In this document: positions 53,582-62,587 of the stretch, in pieces | Layout of the letters: each line of letters starts with the position of its first letter | Position numbering within the stretch: the stretch's first letter is position 1 | Source: Mycobacterium barrassiae | GTDB lineage: Bacteria; Actinomycetota; Actinomycetes; Mycobacteriales; Mycobacteriaceae | Assembly: GCF_025822765.1 (NCBI RefSeq) | Contig: NZ_JACKUK010000035.1 | Span: forward strand, 1-64,000 | Length of the DNA stretch: 64,000 nt | Direction: 5' to 3' | Position numbers and translations under genes: made by a program | The notes under the pieces: generated by a model | Databases searched by the model: none | Told to the model about the DNA's origin: nothing | Seen by the model: the letters and a program-made list of their open reading frames with translations, nothing else

Positions 53582-54136
53582 TCACCCTAGGCGTCGGGCA
53601 AAGCGACGGTGCAAGAGTTGTCTGGGTACACCCAGTGCCGCCCCGATTTCGCCCCAGGAGAGCCCGCATTCGCGCGCTGATCGAACTGCCTCGTCGTAGC
53701 GCGCCTTCGCGCGGGCCAGGTCGTCGCGTGCCTGGCCCAGCTCGCGCACGCTCGCGCCGGACAGCACGTCGTTGAGGATGGGATCGGGGTCGGTGCACAA
53801 GGGCCTATCGTCGGGCTCACCCCCGAACTCCTCCAGCACCCGCTGACGCGCAGCCAAAATCTGCGGATCGTCAAACCACCACGGCTTCGGACCCACCCCA
53901 CCCCAGGCACCCTCCAACCCAGCCGCGTCATCAACCGATGACACCGATGCGTCGCACACCTCCCCCTCGGGCACATCACTCACCGCCGATTCGTCCGGCT
54001 CGTCCCCGAACTCCTCGACCACCCGCCGACGCGCAGCCAAAATCTCCGGATCGTCAAACCACCACGGCTTCGGACCAACCCCACCCCAGACTTCGGCGTC
54101 ATCATTTGATGACGCCGCATTGTCGGCACTATCCAT
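53582..54136 (-). CDS. Duplicated WGGVGPKPWWFDDP motif protein with C-terminal HTH
   Basis: A 184-residue protein. The N-terminal half contains the same block twice: WGGVGPKPWWFDDP followed by ILAARxRVxEEFGxEPD, with 61 residues between repeats. The C-terminal part is a helical linker (DDLARAKARYDEAVRSA) and a sigma-like helix-turn-helix (GLSWGEIGAALGVPRQLLHRRFARRLG). The repeats correspond to DNA segments differing at only about six of 87 bases. I do not recognise a family; a DNA-binding adaptor is plausible. The ATG at 54136 is chosen over the long open frame upstream, which is antisense to the SDR gene. Confidence 0.7.
   Translation of the reverse strand: MDSADNAASSNDDAEVWGGVGPKPWWFDDPEILAARRRVVEEFGDEPDESAVSDVPEGEVCDASVSSVDDAAGLEGAWGGVGPKPWWFDDPQILAARQRVLEEFGGEPDDRPLCTDPDPILNDVLSGASVRELGQARDDLARAKARYDEAVRSARECGLSWGEIGAALGVPRQLLHRRFARRLG
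53821..54090. repeat. Near-identical 87-bp direct repeat inside the coding sequence
   Basis: Segments 53821-53907 and 54004-54090 differ at about six positions (by eye) and are exactly 183 bases apart, keeping the reading frame. This is a recent in-frame duplication or is held uniform by gene conversion. Confidence 0.75.
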
Positions 54137-54211
54137 GCGCGAGAGCCTGCCCGCCGGGTACGACAACCAGGCGGCGGGAATGTTTACGGCTCCCCCGGCA
54201 TTAACCGGAGC

Positions 54212-54972
54212 ATGACACCAGCGAGCAGCAACGGCGGGCCGCTGGCCGGTCGACGGGCATTGGTCACCGGAGCGTCGCGCGGAATCGGCGCCGAAATAGT
54301 ACGGAAGCTGGCCTCCGACGGCGCCTCCGTCGCGTTCACTTACGGCTCCTCGGCGGCAGAGGCTGAGAAACTCGCCGCGGAGGCGGCCGCCGACGGCGCG
54401 ACCGTCGTGGCGATCCAGGCCGATAGCGGCGATCCCGAGCAGGTGAGGCGCTCGGTCGAGGAGACCGTCACCCATCTCGGTGGACTCGACATCCTGGTAA
54501 ACAACGCGGGCATCGCGGTGTTGGGCGACGTGGCCACGCTGCCCGCCGAAAAGTTCGACAGGATCGTGGCGATCAACATCCGCGGTGTGTTCGTGGCGAT
54601 CCAGGCTGCGCTGGCGCATCTCGGCGAGGGCGGTCGTATCATCAACATCGGCAGCATCAATGCGGAGAAGGTTCCCGGTCCGGGACTGGCGGTGTATGCG
54701 ATGACGAAAGCGGCCGTCGCGGGATTGACCCGCGGTCTGGCGCGCGACCTCGGACCGCAGGGCATCACAGTGAACAACGTGCAACCCGGCCCCATCGACA
54801 CCGACATGAACCGGACCAAGGCGAATTCGCCGAAGCGGCAAAGCAAGTCATGGCAGGCGGCCGCTACGGTCACCCGCGCGACGTCGCGGGCGTGGTCGCG
54901 TATCTGGCAGGCCCCGACACCGGATACATCACCGGTGCGCACTGGAACGTCGACGGCGGGTTCACGGTCTAG
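54212..54972 (+). pseudogene. SDR oxidoreductase with an apparent 1-base frameshift
   Basis: The frame starts as a normal short-chain dehydrogenase: [36 protein letters not shown] (Ser) and VYAMTKAAVAGLTR (Tyr and Lys), then NNVQPGPIDTDMN. After 54810 it turns into basic low-complexity. Shifting frame there restores the expected ending: GEFAEAAKQVMAGGRYGHPRDVAG, then DTGYITGAHWNVDGGFTV and a TAG at 54970-54972. A missing base at the CC of 54811-54812 (expected CCC) explains it. Catalytic residues precede the break, but the lost C-terminus contains cofactor/substrate-loop residues. It may be a real mutation or a sequencing error. Confidence 0.85.
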
Positions 54973-56102
54973 AGGTTGATCGGGTCGGACGGATCACGCG
55001 CTTTCGTGGTGTCCCTCAGCGCGGCCTTGAATTGCATTGCCCGATACGGCCACCCGTGGTCGGTGTGCCACTGCGACACCACGAGCCCGACGCCACCGTG
55101 CATGTCGAACCTCGACCCCGGCAGCACGTAACCGCCGTACAACTGGGCGACCGCATTCTTCCCGTGGTTCTCGGCATGCCATGCCGATCCGAGCACCGGC
55201 GTCTGCAACGGCGTCGTATGCATGTTGGCGACAGGCGATTCCACGACCCGATAGCCCAGCGCATACTTCGACGCGAGGAAGCCGCCCAGGACCCACTTTC
55301 CTTGCGCCATACGGCGAAACGTCAGCTCACCCCACCGCTCACCGGCCGGCGTGATGGGTGTCGCGGTGCTGCCCCACCGCCAACGTCCGTCGACGAATCC
55401 CCAACTCGAATAGCGCGTCCGGTGTCCGATGTGCTCCGGCCGCACCCGCATCAGGATGATGCCCTTGTCGCGCTGAAATCCCGTGGCCACCACATAAACC
55501 CAGCCGTCGTCGGGGTCGAAGTCCCACGACCAGCACTGGGCGTGCCCGCCGTGCAGATCAGCCGGAAACTTTGCCTCCGAACCCAGGTGCGTCCAGGACA
55601 CACCGCTGTCGTCGGACCGCCAGATCTCCGTCCATGTGACGTTGCCAAAGCCGCGGTTGACGATGGCGTGCAGATAGATCGAGTCGTCGACGCGCAGCAG
55701 ATCGGAGGGAATCACGGTGCTGATGCCGCCGCGGGTCCATCCGGTCGACGCATCGTCGTGCACGTAGTGCCACAGCTGGCGGGCGTAGTCGGAATCCGCA
55801 CCGCCGGCTCGTTCGTAGACGATCTCGTGATCGGCGTCCCCGGTGCCGATCAGCACCACCGGTGAGCGCCAGTCTCCCTGGCCGACCTTGCGACCCGAGA
55901 ACGTGTCGCCGAACACCGACACCAGCTTCCCGTTCGGTGCCACGACCGAGGCACCGAGATCGGTACACGTGACACCCCAGCGCTCGGTCAGTCCGGGACC
56001 CGTCAGGTCGACGACCTTGCCATCACGCGGGGGTACTCGAGCACGCCCACCTGGGCGCAGACCGCGGCCGGCTGCCCGGCCGACCGAGGACTCGTCGGGC
56101 AA
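54969..56102 (-). CDS. DUF4185 protein, candidate D-arabinan-acting glycoside hydrolase
   Basis: A 377-residue beta-propeller-like protein of the DUF4185 family. Conserved blocks include TDLGASVVAPNGKLVSVFGDTFSG, WHYVHDDASTGWTRGGISTVIPSD, DSGVSWTHLG, WSWDFDPDDGWVYVVATGFQRDKGI and PGSRFDMHGGVGLVVSQWHTDHGWPYRAMQFK. Some members of this family were recently assigned to a glycoside hydrolase family (GH183) of endo-D-arabinanases that cut mycobacterial arabinogalactan. I infer that this is one, with the usual caution. The TTG start directly follows the next gene's stop. No signal peptide is evident, so another start further upstream is not excluded. Confidence 0.75.
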   Translation of the reverse strand: MPDESSVGRAAGRGLRPGGRARVPPRDGKVVDLTGPGLTERWGVTCTDLGASVVAPNGKLVSVFGDTFSGRKVGQGDWRSPVVLIGTGDADHEIVYERAGGADSDYARQLWHYVHDDASTGWTRGGISTVIPSDLLRVDDSIYLHAIVNRGFGNVTWTEIWRSDDSGVSWTHLGSEAKFPADLHGGHAQCWSWDFDPDDGWVYVVATGFQRDKGIILMRVRPEHIGHRTRYSSWGFVDGRWRWGSTATPITPAGERWGELTFRRMAQGKWVLGGFLASKYALGYRVVESPVANMHTTPLQTPVLGSAWHAENHGKNAVAQLYGGYVLPGSRFDMHGGVGLVVSQWHTDHGWPYRAMQFKAALRDTTKARDPSDPINL

Positions 56103-56103
56103 G

Positions 56104-56643
56104 TCAGAAGCAGCGGCGCAGGCCGCCCGGCTCGCAAAGCAGCGGGTATTGCGTGACCGGGTTCGGCAACGGGCCCTTGAACGACATGGTCAGCGGCGCG
56201 ACGACCATCGCGGGCTGGTCACCGCACTCCCCGCCGTGGAGCACCTTCATGGTGCCGGTCCAGTTGTACGGGTCGAATCGGTAGACGGTCTCTTGCGGCG
56301 CCTTGCTGCCGTCGGGGCAGGTACGTCCCTCGGGGTCCTTATAGACGAACTGCCACTGGTTCATGACCATCACGGCTTCGGCGCCGCCCTGGCCGGTATT
56401 CGGCGTGACCTTCAACCGGCACGCGATCGGTAGTAACAGCGGTTCGCGCAGGTCGCCGACCGTCGGTACGCAGATCGGGTAGATCTCCCACGTCGCGGTC
56501 GCCTGACCGTCGATGTTGACGTTGTAGTAGCCCTCCGGCACTCCAGGGGCCTTGACGTTGCCCTGCGCGTGGGCTGGAACCGCGAGGCCGAGGACGACGG
56601 CCATACCGATAAGGGCTGTGGCAAGCCCCCGGATCAACCTCAC
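56104..56643 (-). CDS. Secreted cysteine-containing protein of unknown function
   Basis: A 179-residue exported protein. A classical signal peptide covers residues 1-26 (basic start, hydrophobic GMAVVLGLAVP, cleavage site AHA-Q). The mature protein has six cysteines (PICVP, IACRL, RTCPD, GECGD, LLCEP, RRCF), enough for three disulfide bonds, and beta-strand-rich sequence (YYNVNIDGQATATWEIYPIC). It resembles the secreted MTB proteins with this 'DGQATATWEI' type of start but I cannot name a family. It lies immediately upstream of the DUF4185 gene on the same strand. Confidence 0.75.
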   Translation of the reverse strand: MRLIRGLATALIGMAVVLGLAVPAHAQGNVKAPGVPEGYYNVNIDGQATATWEIYPICVPTVGDLREPLLLPIACRLKVTPNTGQGGAEAVMVMNQWQFVYKDPEGRTCPDGSKAPQETVYRFDPYNWTGTMKVLHGGECGDQPAMVVAPLTMSFKGPLPNPVTQYPLLCEPGGLRRCF

Positions 56644-56763
56644 GATGCGCCTCCTTCACAAGGACCTCGTCGAGTATTCCAGTGCGCAGGTGCCTCCGTA
56701 ACCCCTTTCGACGTCGCTCGGCGTTTCAAGCACCGCGGCCAGCGGGTAGATGCGTTCGGGGTG

Positions 56764-58293
56764 ATGGCGATGAGACGACTGGCGGCGTTGGTCGCTGTCG
56801 TCGTCCTGTGGCCAGGCCTTTCCGCCTGCTCGACGGGCGAACGGGTGGACCTCGGCGAGTCGTCGGGCAATCTGATCGCCGCGATCGCCGGCGAGCCCGA
56901 CCAACTGGACCCGCACAAGACCAGCGCGTATTTCTCGTTCGAAGTGCTCGAGAACGTTTTCGACTCGCTGGTCGAACCTGACGCCAACCTCGAGATGCGC
57001 CCTGCGCTGGCCGAATCGTGGGAGGTCAGCCCCGATCAGCTCACCTGGACCTTCCGCCTGCGGCCGGGCGTCGCCTTTCATGACGGCAGCCCGTTCAGCG
57101 CGGACGACGTCGTGTACTCGTACCGCCGCATCATCGACGAGCAGCTGACCAACGCCGACAAGTTCAGCGCCGTCACCGATGTCAGCGCCCCGAACCCCGA
57201 AACCGTCGTCATCCGGCTGAAGCAGCCGACACCGAACCTGCTGACGAACATCGGCGGTTTCAAAGGCATGGCGATCGTGTCGCGCCGCAATGTCGAAAGC
57301 GGTCAGATCGCCACGCACCCGATCGGGACCGGTCCGTTCGCGTTCAGCGGCCAGAAGAGCGGTGACTCCATCACTCTCAAGGCGAACCCGTCGTATTGGG
57401 CTGGCGCACCCAAGGTCTCGGGCGTCACGTTCCGGTTCATCTCCGAGCCGACGACCGCGCTGTCGGCGCTGCAGGCCGGCGAGATCGACTGGACGGACTC
57501 GATTCCGCCGCAACGGGTTGCGCAGCTGCGCGACGACGACTCGATGAACCTCGCGGTCACCGCGAGCAACGACTATTGGTATCTGGCGCTCAACGAGGCC
57601 CGCAAGCCGTGGAACGACGTGCGGGTGCGTCAGGCGATCGCCTATGGCATCGATCGCGACGCGATCGTGGCGGTCACCAGTTACGGCACCGCCGCGGCCA
57701 ACCAGCTCGCGATCCCCGAGGGCAATCCCTGGTACACCGACTATCACCGCTACCGCTACGACATCGACAAGGCGAAGACCCTTCTGGACGAGGCGGGGGT
57801 GAGCGGTGGTGATCTCGACATGCTGGTCACCAGCGAGTATCCGGAAACGGTGACGGCCGCGCAGGTCATCGCCGACAACCTCGCGCCGCTGGGCTTCACC
57901 GTCAACATCCGCACCGTCGACTTCGCCACCTGGCTCGACGAACAGAACACCGGCAACTTCGACATGCTGATGATGGGCTGGCTCGGCAACATCGACCCCG
58001 ACGACTTCTATTACGCGCAGCACCACACCGACGGCACGAGCAATGCGCAGAAGTTCTCCAATCCCGAGGTCGACCGGCTGCTCGACGCGGGACGCGTTGA
58101 GACGAATCGCCAAGCGCGCGCTGATCTTTACCGCCGGGCCGCCACGCTGATCGCCGACGAGGTGAGCTACATCTATCTCTACAACCCGTCGGTGATCCAG
58201 GGGTGGAGCACCGGCCTGTCCGGCTTCGAGTCTCGCCGCGACGGCGCGATCCGGTTCCGCACCGCCAGCCTGGCCGAGGGCGAAACATCGTGA
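56764..58293 (+). CDS. Peptide ABC transporter substrate-binding lipoprotein
   Basis: A 509-residue periplasmic-type binding protein of the DppA/OppA family. The signal peptide ends in the lipobox LSACS, so the mature protein is membrane-anchored. Family segments are GEPDQLDPHKTSAYFSFEVLENVFDSLV, RLRPGVAFHDGSPFSADDVVYSYRRI and RQAIAYGIDRDAIV. Start codons at 56764 and 56770 (ATG) are both possible. It starts a four-gene operon in which all starts overlap the previous stops, in the A-B-C-D order of the dpp operon. Confidence 0.9.
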   Translation: MAMRRLAALVAVVVLWPGLSACSTGERVDLGESSGNLIAAIAGEPDQLDPHKTSAYFSFEVLENVFDSLVEPDANLEMRPALAESWEVSPDQLTWTFRLRPGVAFHDGSPFSADDVVYSYRRIIDEQLTNADKFSAVTDVSAPNPETVVIRLKQPTPNLLTNIGGFKGMAIVSRRNVESGQIATHPIGTGPFAFSGQKSGDSITLKANPSYWAGAPKVSGVTFRFISEPTTALSALQAGEIDWTDSIPPQRVAQLRDDDSMNLAVTASNDYWYLALNEARKPWNDVRVRQAIAYGIDRDAIVAVTSYGTAAANQLAIPEGNPWYTDYHRYRYDIDKAKTLLDEAGVSGGDLDMLVTSEYPETVTAAQVIADNLAPLGFTVNIRTVDFATWLDEQNTGNFDMLMMGWLGNIDPDDFYYAQHHTDGTSNAQKFSNPEVDRLLDAGRVETNRQARADLYRRAATLIADEVSYIYLYNPSVIQGWSTGLSGFESRRDGAIRFRTASLAEGETS

Positions 58294-59258
58294 CCCGGTT
58301 CCTGACTCATCCGATCGCACGCTTCCTCGCTCGGCGGCTTCTGTACTCCGCGGTCGTGTTGATCGGCGTGCTCATCGTGGTGTTCGCCCTCGTGCATTTG
58401 GTGCCTGGCGATCCCGTGCGCATCGCCTTGGGAACGCGCTATACACCGCAGGCGTACGACGCGCTGCGCTCGGCGAGCGGACTCGACAAGCCGATCGTGG
58501 AGCAGTTCTTCGGTTACCTCGGTTCGGCGTTGACCGGCGATCTCGGCGTCAGCTTCCGCAACGGTGACCCGGTGACGGTCATCCTGCTCGAACGACTGCC
58601 CGCCACTGTGTCGTTGGCGGTGGTCGGCATCGTCATCGCGCTGGCGATCGCATTGCCCGCGGGGATCTGGTCGGCGTTGCACGAGGGCCGCGTGAGCGAC
58701 GCCATCATCCGGGTCGCCAGCCAGTTCGGGGTGTCGGTGCCGGACTTCTGGATGGGCATCCTGCTCATCGCGCTGTTCGCGACGACGCTGGGCTGGCTGC
58801 CGACGTCGGGATACCAACCGCTGCTGGATAATCCGGGCGGATGGCTGCGCCACATCGTGTTGCCCGCGCTGACAGTGGGACTGGTCGCGGGCGCCATCAT
58901 GACGCGTTATGTGCGGTCCGCGGTGCTTGAGGTCGCGTCGATGGGATACGTGCGCACCGCCCGGTCGAAGGGGCTGGCGCCGCGGGCCGTCACGTTCCGG
59001 CACACAGTGCGCAACGCGCTGATCCCGGTGCTGACCATCACCGGCATTCAGCTGGCGACAATCCTCGGCGGCGTCATCGTCGTCGAGGTCGTGTTCGCGT
59101 GGCCCGGCCTCGGCCGCCTCGTCTACAACGCCGTTGCGGCACGGGACTATCCGGTCATTCAGGGTGCGGTGTTGCTGATCGCCGCGCTGTTCCTGCTCAT
59201 CAACCTGATCGTGGATGTGCTGTACGCGGTCGTCGACCCGAGGATCCGGCTCTCATGA
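58290..59258 (+). CDS. Peptide ABC transporter permease (DppB/OppB type)
   Basis: A 322-residue permease with six predicted transmembrane helices. The first, ARRLLYSAVVLIGVLIVVFALVHLVPGDP, is the signature of the DppB family. The EAA-type loop is MGYVRTARSKGLAPRAVTFRHTVRNALIPVLT, where the ATPase docks. A GTG start overlaps the binding-protein stop by four bases. With the next gene it forms the heterodimeric channel. Confidence 0.93.
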   Translation: MTRFLTHPIARFLARRLLYSAVVLIGVLIVVFALVHLVPGDPVRIALGTRYTPQAYDALRSASGLDKPIVEQFFGYLGSALTGDLGVSFRNGDPVTVILLERLPATVSLAVVGIVIALAIALPAGIWSALHEGRVSDAIIRVASQFGVSVPDFWMGILLIALFATTLGWLPTSGYQPLLDNPGGWLRHIVLPALTVGLVAGAIMTRYVRSAVLEVASMGYVRTARSKGLAPRAVTFRHTVRNALIPVLTITGIQLATILGGVIVVEVVFAWPGLGRLVYNAVAARDYPVIQGAVLLIAALFLLINLIVDVLYAVVDPRIRLS

Positions 59259-60130
59259 CGACCGAGACCAGTGCGCGGCTGTCGTCTTGGCGCCTGCTGC
59301 TCGGCAATCCGGTCACTCTGGTCAGCGCCGCCGTGCTCGTCGCGATCGCCGTCATCGCGGTGACGGCCAATTGGATTGCGCCCTACGGCGTCAACGATGT
59401 CAACGTGCCCGATGCGCTGCAGCCTCCCAGTGGCGCGCATTGGTTCGGCACCGACGAGTTGGGGCGCGACGTGCTCTCCCGGGTGCTCGTCGCGATTCAG
59501 GCGTCGATGCGGGTGGCCGTCGTCAGTGTCGCGTTCGCCGTTATCGTCGGCGTGACGGTCGGCATCATCGCGGGTTACCGCGGCGGCTGGCTTGACACGA
59601 TCTTCATGCGCATCGTCGATGTGATGTTCGCGTTTCCGGTATTGCTTCTCGCGCTGGCCGTGGTGGCGATCCTCGGTCCCGGTGTGACGACGACGATCCT
59701 GGCGATCGGCATCGTGTACACCCCGATCTTCGCGCGCGTGGCCCGGGCGAGCACGCTGAGTGTGCGCGTGGAACCGTACGTTTCGGTGTCACGAACGATG
59801 GGCACCGGCCATCTGTACATCCTCGGCAGGCACATCCTGCCGAATGTGGCCGGTCCGTTGGTTGTTCAGACGTCGCTGTCGCTGGCGTTCGCGATTCTGT
59901 CCGAGGCGGCACTGTCCTTCCTCGGCTTGGGCATCCAACCGCCCCAGCCGTCGCTGGGCCGGATGATCTTCGATTCGCAGGGCTTCGTGACGATGGCGTG
60001 GTGGATGGCGGTGTTCCCCGGCGCGGCCATCTTCGTCGCGGTGCTGGCGTTCAACCTGCTTGGCGACGGCCTGCGCGACGTGCTGGATCCCAAGCAGCGC
60101 ACGATGATCGAGGCGCGGAGGAAACAGTGA
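59255..60130 (+). CDS. Peptide ABC transporter permease (DppC/OppC type)
   Basis: A 291-residue permease with the DppC-specific N-terminal block HWFGTDELGRDVLSRVLVAIQASMRVAVV and the EAA loop YVSVSRTMGTGHLYILGRHILPNVAGPL. About six membrane helices. The ATG overlaps the preceding stop (ATGA), and its own stop overlaps the GTG of the ATPase gene. Confidence 0.93.
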   Translation: MTTETSARLSSWRLLLGNPVTLVSAAVLVAIAVIAVTANWIAPYGVNDVNVPDALQPPSGAHWFGTDELGRDVLSRVLVAIQASMRVAVVSVAFAVIVGVTVGIIAGYRGGWLDTIFMRIVDVMFAFPVLLLALAVVAILGPGVTTTILAIGIVYTPIFARVARASTLSVRVEPYVSVSRTMGTGHLYILGRHILPNVAGPLVVQTSLSLAFAILSEAALSFLGLGIQPPQPSLGRMIFDSQGFVTMAWWMAVFPGAAIFVAVLAFNLLGDGLRDVLDPKQRTMIEARRKQ

Positions 60131-61731
60131 CCCCGGTCCTCAGTGTCCGCGATCTGCGGGTGCGCATCGGTAGACGCGACATCGTGCGCGGTATCTCGTT
60201 CGACGTCGAGCGCGAGAAGACGCTCGGCATCGTCGGCGAATCGGGCTCCGGCAAGTCCATGACCGTGCTGGCAGCCACCGGACTGCTGGACGCCCCGGGC
60301 GCGAAGGTCGACGGCACCAGCACGCTCGCCGGCGACACCCAACTCGTCGGCGCCTCTCCCCGACTCCTGCGCAGCGTGCACGGCGGCCGGATCGGCTTCG
60401 TGTTCCAAGATCCCGGCACGTCGCTCAACCCGCTGCTGACCCTCGACCGGCAGATCACCGAATCCCTTGAGACGCACCGCCATATGACCCGCCGGCAGGC
60501 TCATGGTCGTGCGCTCGAGTTGTTGGAGGCGGTGGGGCTGCCGGATCCGGAGACGCGGCTGCATGCGTACCCGCACCAGCTGTCGGGCGGGCAGAAGCAG
60601 CGCGTGATGATCGCCATCGCGATGGCGTGCGACCCGGAGTTGTTGGTGGCCGACGAACCGACCACCGCGCTGGACGTGACGACACAGGCACAGATCATCG
60701 AACTGGTCCGAGATCTGCAGCGCGACTTCGGCACTGCGGTGGTGTGGATCAGCCACGACCTCGGAGTGATCGGTCAGGTCGCCGACGACGTCACGGTGTT
60801 GCAGGAGGGCCTGGCCGTGGAGCAGGCGCCGATCATGGATGTGTTCGACCGTCCGCAGCATGCCTACACCCGCGAGTTGTTGGACGCCCGCCCGCTGGTC
60901 GGTGGCAGCGGTCCCCCGCCGCCACCGTCAGAAACCGAGACGCTGCTCGATGTCTCGGGCCTCGACGTTCGGTTCGACGTGAGCACACCGGTCGGCAAGA
61001 CCGTCGTCCACGCGGTGAAAGATCTGTCGTTCCAGATCCGTAAAGGCACCACTCTGGGGCTGGTCGGTGAATCGGGTTCGGGGAAATCGACCGTCGCCGC
61101 GGCGCTTACGGGCCTGATCAAACCCGGTGCCGGTACCGCGACGTTGGGGACATCGGACGTATTCGGGGTGCGCGGGTCGGCCGAAAAGGCGCTGCGCAGG
61201 CGCATCAGTCTGGTGTTCCAGGACCCGTTCTCCACCCTCAACCCGCGTGCCCGGATAGGCGCGCCGATCGACGAGCCGCTGCGCGTGCATGGCGTCGTGA
61301 AGGGCACGCAGGAACGCCGAGAGCGCGTCGGGGAGTTGCTCGAACTCGTCGGCCTACCAACGTCGTTCGCATCGCGCTATCCGCATGAACTGTCCGGCGG
61401 CGAGCGACAGCGGGTCAGCATCGCGCGAGCGCTGGCGGGCGAACCCGAGCTGCTCATCCTCGACGAAGCCACTGCGTCGCTGGATGTTTCGGTGCAGGCC
61501 CGCGTGCTGGACCTTCTGGCCTCGTTGCAACGCGACATGGGCCTGACTTACCTGTTCATCGCCCACGACCTCGCCGTGGTGCAGCAGGTGAGCCACGACG
61601 TGCTGGTGATGCGCGACGGCGCCGCCGTCGAGTACCGGCCGGCCGCCGAGCTGTTCGCCGCACCGCGGGACGAGTACACGCGGGCGCTGCTGGCCGCGGT
61701 GCCGCCCCGCCGTCCCCGAGTGGCGATCTAG
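60127..61731 (+). CDS. Fused double ATP-binding protein of the peptide transporter
   Basis: A 534-residue protein with two complete ABC ATPase domains. The first has Walker A GIVGESGSGKS, signature HQLSGGQKQRV and Walker B ELLVADEP. The second has GLVGESGSGKST, HELSGGERQRV and LLILDEATASLD. Each has the switch His (WISHDLG, FIAHDLA). A Pro-rich linker (GSGPPPPPSE) joins them. Fusion of the DppD and DppF roles is typical of mycobacterial dpp/opp systems. The GTG overlaps the permease stop. A stem-loop follows. Confidence 0.94.
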   Translation: MTPVLSVRDLRVRIGRRDIVRGISFDVEREKTLGIVGESGSGKSMTVLAATGLLDAPGAKVDGTSTLAGDTQLVGASPRLLRSVHGGRIGFVFQDPGTSLNPLLTLDRQITESLETHRHMTRRQAHGRALELLEAVGLPDPETRLHAYPHQLSGGQKQRVMIAIAMACDPELLVADEPTTALDVTTQAQIIELVRDLQRDFGTAVVWISHDLGVIGQVADDVTVLQEGLAVEQAPIMDVFDRPQHAYTRELLDARPLVGGSGPPPPPSETETLLDVSGLDVRFDVSTPVGKTVVHAVKDLSFQIRKGTTLGLVGESGSGKSTVAAALTGLIKPGAGTATLGTSDVFGVRGSAEKALRRRISLVFQDPFSTLNPRARIGAPIDEPLRVHGVVKGTQERRERVGELLELVGLPTSFASRYPHELSGGERQRVSIARALAGEPELLILDEATASLDVSVQARVLDLLASLQRDMGLTYLFIAHDLAVVQQVSHDVLVMRDGAAVEYRPAAELFAAPRDEYTRALLAAVPPRRPRVAI

Positions 61732-61741
61732 GTCCTATCGG

Positions 61742-61793
61742 CGAGATTGAAACCAGGGCTGTGGTCGCCACAACGACCCTGTGTGCAATCTCG
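61742..61793. terminator. Multi-stem hairpin after the peptide transporter operon
   Basis: CGAGATTG (61742-61749) pairs with CAATCTCG (61786-61793), CAGGG (61754-61758) with CCCTG (61777-61781), and an apical GTGG-TCG-CCAC stem closes it. It begins 11 bases after the operon's stop. There is no U-tract. It probably ends the four-gene transcript. Confidence 0.65.
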
Positions 61794-61834
61794 GTCATAG
61801 GCCGCAAAAGGGAAGGCCCGGCCATGAGAGGGTC

Positions 61835-62581
61835 ATGGCCATGAGTCAGCTCAGCGGCAAGGTCGCATTGGTCACCGGCGCATCGTCAGGACTGGGCGCG
61901 GTGGTCGCCCAGGTGTTCGCGGAACGAGGCGCCTCGGTATTCGGGATCTCCCGTGACGCCGAGAAGATGTCAACGGTGTTCGAGTCGGTGCCCGGCGGGA
62001 AGTACGCGTCGGTGGACATCACCACATCGGCCGCGTGCCGCGACGCCGTCGCACAGTGCGTCGACGCGTTCGGCCGGCTCGACGTGTTGGTGAACGTCGC
62101 GGGCTTTCACCAGATGCGCCACACCACGTCGATGACCGACGAGGAGTGGGACCACGATCTCGCGGTGAACCTCAACGGCCCGTTCTATCTCTGCCGCGCC
62201 GCGCTGCCCCACCTGCTCGAGACCGCGGGCAACATCGTCAACGTCACGTCGATCGCGGGCGTCGAGGGTGAGGTCTACTCGGCGGGTTACTGCGCGGCCA
62301 AGCACGGGCTGGTCGGGCTGACCCGCGCGCTGGCCGTCGAGTACACCAAGGAGAAGATCCGAGTGAACGCGATCTGCCCGGGCGGCATGCCGACCCCGCA
62401 GGCCACCGAGTTCACCGCCCCCGACAACGCGGACTGGGATCTCATCCTGCGCATCGCCTCACCGCGCGGATTCATGGATCCCGTCGACGTCGCCAAATCC
62501 GTTGCGTTCCTTGCCAGTGACGACGCCGCGGCGATCCACGGCGCCGTCTACCGGGTCGACAACGGCAAGGGCGCGGGCTGA
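61835..62581 (+). CDS. Short-chain dehydrogenase/reductase
   Basis: A 248-residue SDR of the classical type. The cofactor motif is ALVTGASSGLGAVVAQVFAERGA, followed by FGISRDAE. VNVAGFHQM replaces the usual NNAG (Val-Asn-Val-Ala-Gly). The catalytic Ser is in NVTSIAG and Tyr/Lys in YCAAKHGLVG. The last part (ASDDAAAIHGAVYRVDNGKGAG) lacks the common GGxxxxDGG but keeps the fold end. Two ATGs (61835, 61841) are possible. Substrate unknown. Confidence 0.9.
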   Translation: MAMSQLSGKVALVTGASSGLGAVVAQVFAERGASVFGISRDAEKMSTVFESVPGGKYASVDITTSAACRDAVAQCVDAFGRLDVLVNVAGFHQMRHTTSMTDEEWDHDLAVNLNGPFYLCRAALPHLLETAGNIVNVTSIAGVEGEVYSAGYCAAKHGLVGLTRALAVEYTKEKIRVNAICPGGMPTPQATEFTAPDNADWDLILRIASPRGFMDPVDVAKSVAFLASDDAAAIHGAVYRVDNGKGAG

Positions 62582-62587
62582 CCCGAC

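Noticed and set aside
54137-54841. N-terminal extension of the WGGVGPKPWW protein frame
   Set aside because: The extra 235 codons are exactly antisense to the SDR gene; the ATG at 54136 starts the distinct repeat protein.
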